A stretch of 64,000 nucleotides of DNA from Sedimenticola selenatireducens (lineage in GTDB: Bacteria; Pseudomonadota; Gammaproteobacteria; Chromatiales; Chromatiaceae), in the NCBI RefSeq assembly GCF_007625115.1, contig NZ_VMNH01000005.1, forward strand, positions 496,001-560,000, written 5' to 3'. Both the position numbers and the translations under genes were made by a program. Below, one piece after another: positions 63,182 through 64,000 of the stretch. Under the pieces are notes generated by a model. It had not been told where the DNA came from. It did not search any database and was given only the letters and a program-made list of their open reading frames with translations. How positions within the stretch are numbered: position 1 is the stretch's first letter; each line of letters starts with the position of its first letter.

Positions 63182-64000
63182 ATGTTAAAACGAAAAAAAG
63201 CGGTTAACGAGGAAGAAGGGGCGGCACCGCCAACACGTGTTGTGGCTGTTGCGGGAAGTGCAGGACGATATTTCAATGTCGCTGTTATGACGACGCTCAT
63301 CCTTATGATGATTGCCGCCGCGGCTATCGTTTTTCTGCAGTCCCAGCAAGATCAGCGAACAAGTCTGAAGCAACTCCAGTTGGTTTCTAAAAGCCTTGCC
63401 ACAGGGATCGCTGACAGTTTGGCCATTAAACGGGATTTGCTTGCGGGGCTGGCGACACAGCGAGAGATTAGAAGTCAGTTGCTGAATGAGGATGTGAGCG
63501 GGATGAGAGTCCAGGAGCAAAGGCTCCAGCGACTGCTGCCGGATGCCTTGAAAGTGCGCCTGTTCCCTAAAGGTTGGGATCAGTTGGACCCCGCGAGTGA
63601 GCCACCTATCAGCTACGCCTCGCTGGATATGCTTCGAACAGTAGAGCGGGGCTCTGCACCATCCGTTGCCGAGGTCCATCAAATAGGTACTGCGCAACAA
63701 CATATTGCCCTTGCGGTTCCTGTGCTTGCTGACGAAGGTGGCCCTGTTGTTGGGGTGTTGCATGTGGCTTATCCCTATAGCTGGCTGCAGTCCGGGGTGG
63801 CGGCATTTTCAGGCGTTGATGGCCGTATTGAGCTGCAGCAACTGGTCAAAGGGGCTCCTGTTGTGCTTGTAGCAGCAGGTGATTCAGGCGCGTCAGTAGC
63901 TGGTTCAACAGCTATTTCTGGCAGCATCTGGCAGATCGCATTTGCACCCAATGGGGCGAACTGGACAAGTGAGGTACAGGTATTCTCACTGGTTGTTATT
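63182..64000 (+). CDS. algC: N-terminally extended AlgC-type phosphomannomutase/phosphoglucomutase (3' end outside window)
   Basis: The reading frame from ATG 63182 stays open to the right edge (273 codons). It starts with a charged cytoplasmic stretch (KRKKAVNEEEGAAPPTRV), then one membrane helix (about residues 38-57, ending VFLQSQQ), then a periplasmic sensor-like region of at least 210 residues. In pseudomonads and some other gammaproteobacteria dut is followed by an algC gene, some of whose products carry such a long N-terminal extension. The catalytic domains lie outside the window, so the assignment rests on position and the extension only. Confidence 0.65.
   Translation, partial: MLKRKKAVNEEEGAAPPTRVVAVAGSAGRYFNVAVMTTLILMMIAAAAIVFLQSQQDQRTSLKQLQLVSKSLATGIADSLAIKRDLLAGLATQREIRSQLLNEDVSGMRVQEQRLQRLLPDALKVRLFPKGWDQLDPASEPPISYASLDMLRTVERGSAPSVAEVHQIGTAQQHIALAVPVLADEGGPVVGVLHVAYPYSWLQSGVAAFSGVDGRIELQQLVKGAPVVLVAAGDSGASVAGSTAISGSIWQIAFAPNGANWTSEVQVFSLVVI

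Noticed and set aside
1-64000. CRISPR arrays, tRNA or rRNA genes, insertion sequences, prophage or toxin-antitoxin modules
   Set aside because: No regularly spaced repeats, cloverleaf sequences, transposase or integrase motifs were found on either strand. Gene content is chromosomal housekeeping throughout.

Overview
The window is ordinary chromosomal DNA of a gammaproteobacterium with mid-range GC. Gene neighbourhoods are gammaproteobacterial: leuS-lptE-holA, proA-nadD-rsfS, maf-rng-yhdP-tldD-pmbA, radC/rpmB-rpmG/coaBC-dut-algC, and polA followed by a small-RNA locus and engB. A PPi-dependent phosphofructokinase, glnK-amtB, PilU, a CbrA-like kinase and several c-di-GMP enzymes suggest a free-living or facultatively symbiotic Chromatiales/Sedimenticola-like lineage. 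That placement is inference, since no 16S gene is present. I see no tRNA, rRNA, CRISPR array, insertion sequence or prophage.

Layout. 1-7.8 kb: a Lys/Ala-rich HU-type protein (cut by the left edge), a gamma-glutamyltransferase and a 1665-residue protein joining two cyclic-nucleotide-binding domains, a rhodanese domain, about 900 residues of coiled coil, one membrane helix and a C-terminal FGE/SUMF1-like domain. 7.9-12.7 kb: a CbrX-like small membrane protein translationally coupled to an SLC5-PAS-histidine kinase, then djlA. 12.7-22.8 kb: mostly minus-strand housekeeping genes (serB, ycgL, pilU, rlmJ, an ABC-F ATPase, yifB, ubiK). 22.9-24.8 kb: a nitrogen-control unit with an NtrC site, a sigma54 promoter, glnK, amtB and a terminator. 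24.9-31.5 kb: two c-di-GMP enzymes, speA and a HAD hydrolase.

31.7-40 kb: polA, a strongly structured small RNA in the position of Pseudomonas ErsA or enteric Spot 42, engB, a bacteriohemerythrin, moaC, a phosphodiesterase, ppa and a PPi-type pfp. 40-59.1 kb: a long minus-strand block running from leuS down to pmbA, covering outer-membrane assembly (lptE, yhdP), replication (holA), NAD and proline synthesis, ribosome maturation (rsfS, rlmH), RNase G and the TldD/PmbA protease. 59.4-64 kb: a zinc-ribbon protein, rpmB-rpmG with a clear sigma70 promoter, radC, coaBC, dut and the start of an N-terminally extended algC.

The points most worth following are the 1665-residue multidomain protein, the ErsA-like RNA with three C-rich loops and a sigmaE/AlgU-like promoter, and an orphan plus-strand terminator at about 40.0 kb that marks a second possible small RNA or a micro-protein gene.
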